From the NCBI GenBank assembly GCA_036244995.1, contig BTTF01000006.1, positions 1 to 43,649 of the forward strand: DNA of 43,649 bases, written 5' to 3'. This DNA is from BMS3Bbin07 sp036244995 (GTDB taxonomy: Bacteria; Nitrospirota; Thermodesulfovibrionia; Thermodesulfovibrionales; JdFR-85). Below, piece after piece: positions 41,196 through 43,649 of this stretch. Within the stretch, counting starts at the first letter, position 1; each line of letters begins with the position of its first letter. The translations under genes were made by a program, and so were the position numbers. Under the pieces are notes generated by a model. It had not been told where the DNA came from. It searched no databases and was given only the letters and a program-made list of their open reading frames with translations.

Positions 41196-43649
41196 TTAGT
41201 GCATTCCTCTTCTTGTACTTGTACCGCTTTTGGTCTTGAATTTCCACACATCGCTTGAGGTCCCGTTCTGGTCGTCACTTGCAGTGACCTGCCAGTAGTA
41301 AGTAGTATTTGTATCAAGTCCGCTGATAACGGTACCCGTTGTGTTGTCGGTTGTAACGCTACCGCATGAGACGAGGAACATGGCCGTCAATATCATCATA
41401 CCGATCAACAGGACCATCTTTCTCCGCCTTGTACTGCCTGCAAAGACAAATCCAAACAGAAGCAGTCCCGCTCCGGCGCCAAGCCCTGCAAACATCGGCC
41501 TGTCGGTGCCTTTAGCGGATGCTGTAGTGTCAGCCACAGGCACGGTAACACAGTCCTCTGTGAGATTCTCGTCCTTACAATATGTAACCTCATAGGTCAC
41601 AGGATCATTGTCAGGATCCGTGGCTTTCTTCCACACAAGAGGCAGATCGCTGGTTGGTACACCAGTAGCACCGTTTTCCGGGTAGAGGAGTTCCGGCTTT
41701 GTAGGCGGCTGGTTAGCGCCTAACTCTACACTTTCACCACTAACACTGACTGTTACAGAGGCCTCATCAGGGTCATCAGATGTGATGACAAGGCTGTCAC
41801 TGAATGTCCCCACTGCCGATGGAGCAAAGCTTATGGTGACAGCACAGCTATCTGATGGAGCAAGCGTGCCTGCACATCCATTCGTGGTGCTGAACGGATC
41901 ACTAAGTGTGGATACTGAAGTAATGTTAAGGTCTGCCGTACCGTCATTTGTGACGGTTACGATCTTACTGCCGGAATCTCCAACAGTTACACTTCCGAAG
42001 TCCACAGATGTCGTGGATACCGTGATGTCAGGCTGAGGAGCAACACCTGTGCCGTTCAATGCCACCTTCACGTTCGGTGAGTCTGGATCGTCAGACGGGA
42101 TGGAGAGCGTACCTGCAAGGGCTCCCTCTGCCGTCGGTGCAAATACCACATCTACCGTACAGTTGTCTCCAACTGCCACGGCACTGCCTGAGCAGTTATC
42201 ATTTGCTGTACTGTAGTCACTGCCTGTTACAGCAAGTGTTTCCACATGGAGGGTTGCACTGCCTGCATTTGTAACTGTAACGGTCTGAGCAGAAGTATTT
42301 CCGATTATCACGCTGCCAAAGTCCACCGTGGCAGGAGATACTGAAATATCAGGCTCAGGAGTCGATATGCCTGTGCCGCTTAAAGCTACATCCACAACCG
42401 ATGTATCAGGGTCGTTTGATGATATGGCGGCAATTCCTGTCTTATCACCTACTGTTACCGGTGTAAAGACTATATCTGCCGAGCAGCTCTCATCAGGTTT
42501 GAGTGTCGGATTCGTACAGGTTATACTTTTTACACTGAAGTCATCCGTGTCACCGGTCAGTAAGATACCTTCAACCGTAAGGTCTGCTGTCCCTGTATTT
42601 TTAATCGTAATCGTCTTTGGCGCTGATGTCTCTCCGACAACAACATTACCAAAGGCAAGGGTTGCGGGCGTAACGGAAATCTTTGGTTCAGGAGTAGTGG
42701 GAGCAACACCTGTACCGCTCAATGCCACATCGAAAGGTGTACCAGGGTCGTTCGAGGGGATGGAGAGCGTACCGTTAAGGTCTCCCTCTGATAATGGTGC
42801 AAATACTACATTTACTGTACAGCTACCGCTTGATGCTGCAACGATAGTGCCTGAACAATTATCAACTGTAATGCTGAAGTCACCGGTTTTTGTGACCGAA
42901 CCGATATTAAGGTCTGCTGATCCATCATTTGTGACTGTAAAGGTCTGTGCTGCCGATGTATCTCCAACCGTCACATTACCGAAGGATTTTGCCTCTGGAG
43001 AGACGGAAATCTTCGGCTCGGAAACTGACGTACCCGTACCACTCAATGCCACCACATTCGGGGAGCTTGAATCGTTCGAGGGGATGGAGAGCGTACCGGT
43101 AAGGGCTCCCTCCGACGTTGGTTCAAATACCACATCCACTGTACAGCTACCGCCTGATGCTGCAACAGTAGCGCCTGAACAGTTATCGTTCTGAATGCTG
43201 AAATTACCGGTTGTCGTAAGCGAAACGACATTAAGGACTGCTGAACCTGTATTTTTGACCGTAACGGTCTGGGCTGCTGATGTATTTCCAACCGTCACAC
43301 TGCCGAAATCAAGGCTCGTGGGTGAAACAGAGATGTTCGGCTCAAGGGATACGGTATTAACAGTGATAGCCCTGCTGCCGGGACCAGAGTCACCGGCAAG
43401 GCGGTTGAAGTCGAATATGTTGGCTCCCCCGGGAGTCAATACCTTGGCCTCGGCCCTCACATCCCAGGTGTGGTTACCGTTAGACACGTCATAGGTAAAG
43501 GAACCGGTTGTCCAGAGTGCACCGGTGGTCGGATCCGTCGTGGTAAAAGCCACCTCGCTACCATCCATGTACAGCGATATACGCACTATATCTCCGTACA
43601 ACAGCCAGCCCCACGTGGGTTCGAGTATTCCGTACTTAAAGGTAATCGT
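41196..43649 (-). CDS. Exported HYDIN-repeat protein with split Fn3 / lipobox C-terminus (5' end outside the window)
   Basis: The frame is open to the window edge, giving 817 visible residues; an internal TTG at 43601 is not the true start. The first 100 residues (FKYGILEPTWGW..., SLYMDGSEVAF, HTWDVRAEAK) match the beta-sandwich segment that follows the rhodanese unit in the neighbouring protein, so a rhodanese domain may lie further upstream. Five tandem HYDIN/choice-of-anchor-D repeats of about 105-110 residues follow (about 103-640), each with the FGxVxVGxTS and SxDPDxxxVxVxLxGTG motifs. The C-terminal Fn3-like domain carries the helix-RRRK (741-744)-helix-LVSC (C762) block and a short STRRGMH tail. 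No enzymatic domain is visible. Confidence 0.82.
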   Translation of the reverse strand, partial: TITFKYGILEPTWGWLLYGDIVRISLYMDGSEVAFTTTDPTTGALWTTGSFTYDVSNGNHTWDVRAEAKVLTPGGANIFDFNRLAGDSGPGSRAITVNTVSLEPNISVSPTSLDFGSVTVGNTSAAQTVTVKNTGSAVLNVVSLTTTGNFSIQNDNCSGATVAASGGSCTVDVVFEPTSEGALTGTLSIPSNDSSSPNVVALSGTGTSVSEPKISVSPEAKSFGNVTVGDTSAAQTFTVTNDGSADLNIGSVTKTGDFSITVDNCSGTIVAASSGSCTVNVVFAPLSEGDLNGTLSIPSNDPGTPFDVALSGTGVAPTTPEPKISVTPATLAFGNVVVGETSAPKTITIKNTGTADLTVEGILLTGDTDDFSVKSITCTNPTLKPDESCSADIVFTPVTVGDKTGIAAISSNDPDTSVVDVALSGTGISTPEPDISVSPATVDFGSVIIGNTSAQTVTVTNAGSATLHVETLAVTGSDYSTANDNCSGSAVAVGDNCTVDVVFAPTAEGALAGTLSIPSDDPDSPNVKVALNGTGVAPQPDITVSTTSVDFGSVTVGDSGSKIVTVTNDGTADLNITSVSTLSDPFSTTNGCAGTLAPSDSCAVTISFAPSAVGTFSDSLVITSDDPDEASVTVSVSGESVELGANQPPTKPELLYPENGATGVPTSDLPLVWKKATDPDNDPVTYEVTYCKDENLTEDCVTVPVADTTASAKGTDRPMFAGLGAGAGLLLFGFVFAGSTRRRKMVLLIGMMILTAMFLVSCGSVTTDNTTGTVISGLDTNTTYYWQVTASDDQNGTSSDVWKFKTKSGTSTRRGMH
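41364..41501 (-). other. Conserved helix-Arg cluster-lipobox block in the HYDIN-repeat protein
   Basis: Encodes residues 717-762: RPMFAGLGAGAGLLLFG..., RRRK, a second hydrophobic run and FLVSC. It is at the same place inside an Fn3-like domain as in the two downstream proteins. Confidence 0.75.
41725..43343 (-). repeat. Five tandem repeats within the HYDIN-repeat gene
   Basis: Each unit is about 320 bases. Short stretches are nearly identical between units, for example GGGATGGAGAGCGTACC near 42100, 42759 and 43081, while other parts have diverged. The pattern points to unequal exchange or gene conversion between units. Confidence 0.75.

Noticed and set aside
42328..43194. A 288-codon plus-strand frame opposite the HYDIN repeats
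   Set aside because: It is the complement of a repetitive, Ser/Thr/Val-rich coding region, which readily gives long spurious frames; no ribosome-binding site and a shadow-like composition.

Overview
The window looks like a chromosomal segment of an anaerobic Gram-negative bacterium that runs the Wood-Ljungdahl (reductive acetyl-CoA) pathway. Evidence is a complete bacterial-type acsE-acsD-acsC-acsB-acsA carbonyl branch with cooC, an Nfn-type transhydrogenase, a HydB/NuoF-type flavoprotein module, lipoprotein-like signals, and many small palindromic intergenic repeats. The mixture would suit an uncultured Nitrospirota (Thermodesulfovibrionia-like) or Desulfobacterota lineage; that placement is a guess from gene content, with no rRNA here to test it. 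No tRNA, rRNA, CRISPR array or complete transposase gene was seen.

Layout. (1) 1-8533, minus strand: a truncated ubiX, then a tightly packed run read galT > glgA > a 1392-residue multi-sensor histidine kinase > a stand-alone receiver > an RlmD-like rRNA methyltransferase, with ATGA overlaps at galT/glgA and glgA/kinase. (2) 8737-10819, plus strand: an exported Zn-dependent phospholipase C-like protein and moeA. (3) 10800-12704, minus: an unidentified polytopic membrane protein that overlaps moeA tail to tail, preceded by a 193-bp highly structured inverted-repeat element (12723-12915). (4) 13026-32651, minus: the metabolic core, read from the right as an M1-peptidase/ChaN/PDZ fusion, cooC, nfnA, nfnB, acsE, acsD, acsC, acsB, acsA, then NuoE-, NuoF(+CBS)-, NuoF-C-terminus-like and NuoG-like proteins, ending in a strong intrinsic terminator (12963-12993). 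(5) 33114-35083, minus: ruvA and ruvB, split by nested repeats; ruvB appears to use a CTG start. (6) 35312-43649, minus: three large exported proteins (M6 metalloprotease, tandem rhodanese protein, HYDIN-type repeat protein running off the window).

How it fits together. AcsE passes the methyl group from methyl-tetrahydrofolate to the AcsCD corrinoid protein. AcsA reduces CO2 to CO and AcsB condenses CO, methyl and CoA. CooC loads nickel. NfnAB links NADH, NADPH and ferredoxin. The NuoEFG-like soluble module probably links NADH and ferredoxin for the same pathway; its NuoG-like subunit lacks the Sec/Cys of formate dehydrogenases, and its NuoF-like subunit carries an unusual C-terminal CBS pair.

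The most unusual signal is at the right end. All three exported proteins end in a fibronectin-III-like domain that is interrupted at the same place by a conserved block: a glycine-rich hydrophobic helix, an Arg/Lys cluster, then a second helix ending in a lipobox-like Val-Ser-Cys-Gly. This resembles a C-terminal sorting signal joined directly to an internal lipoprotein signal peptide, and could be a new way of anchoring or splitting surface proteins.
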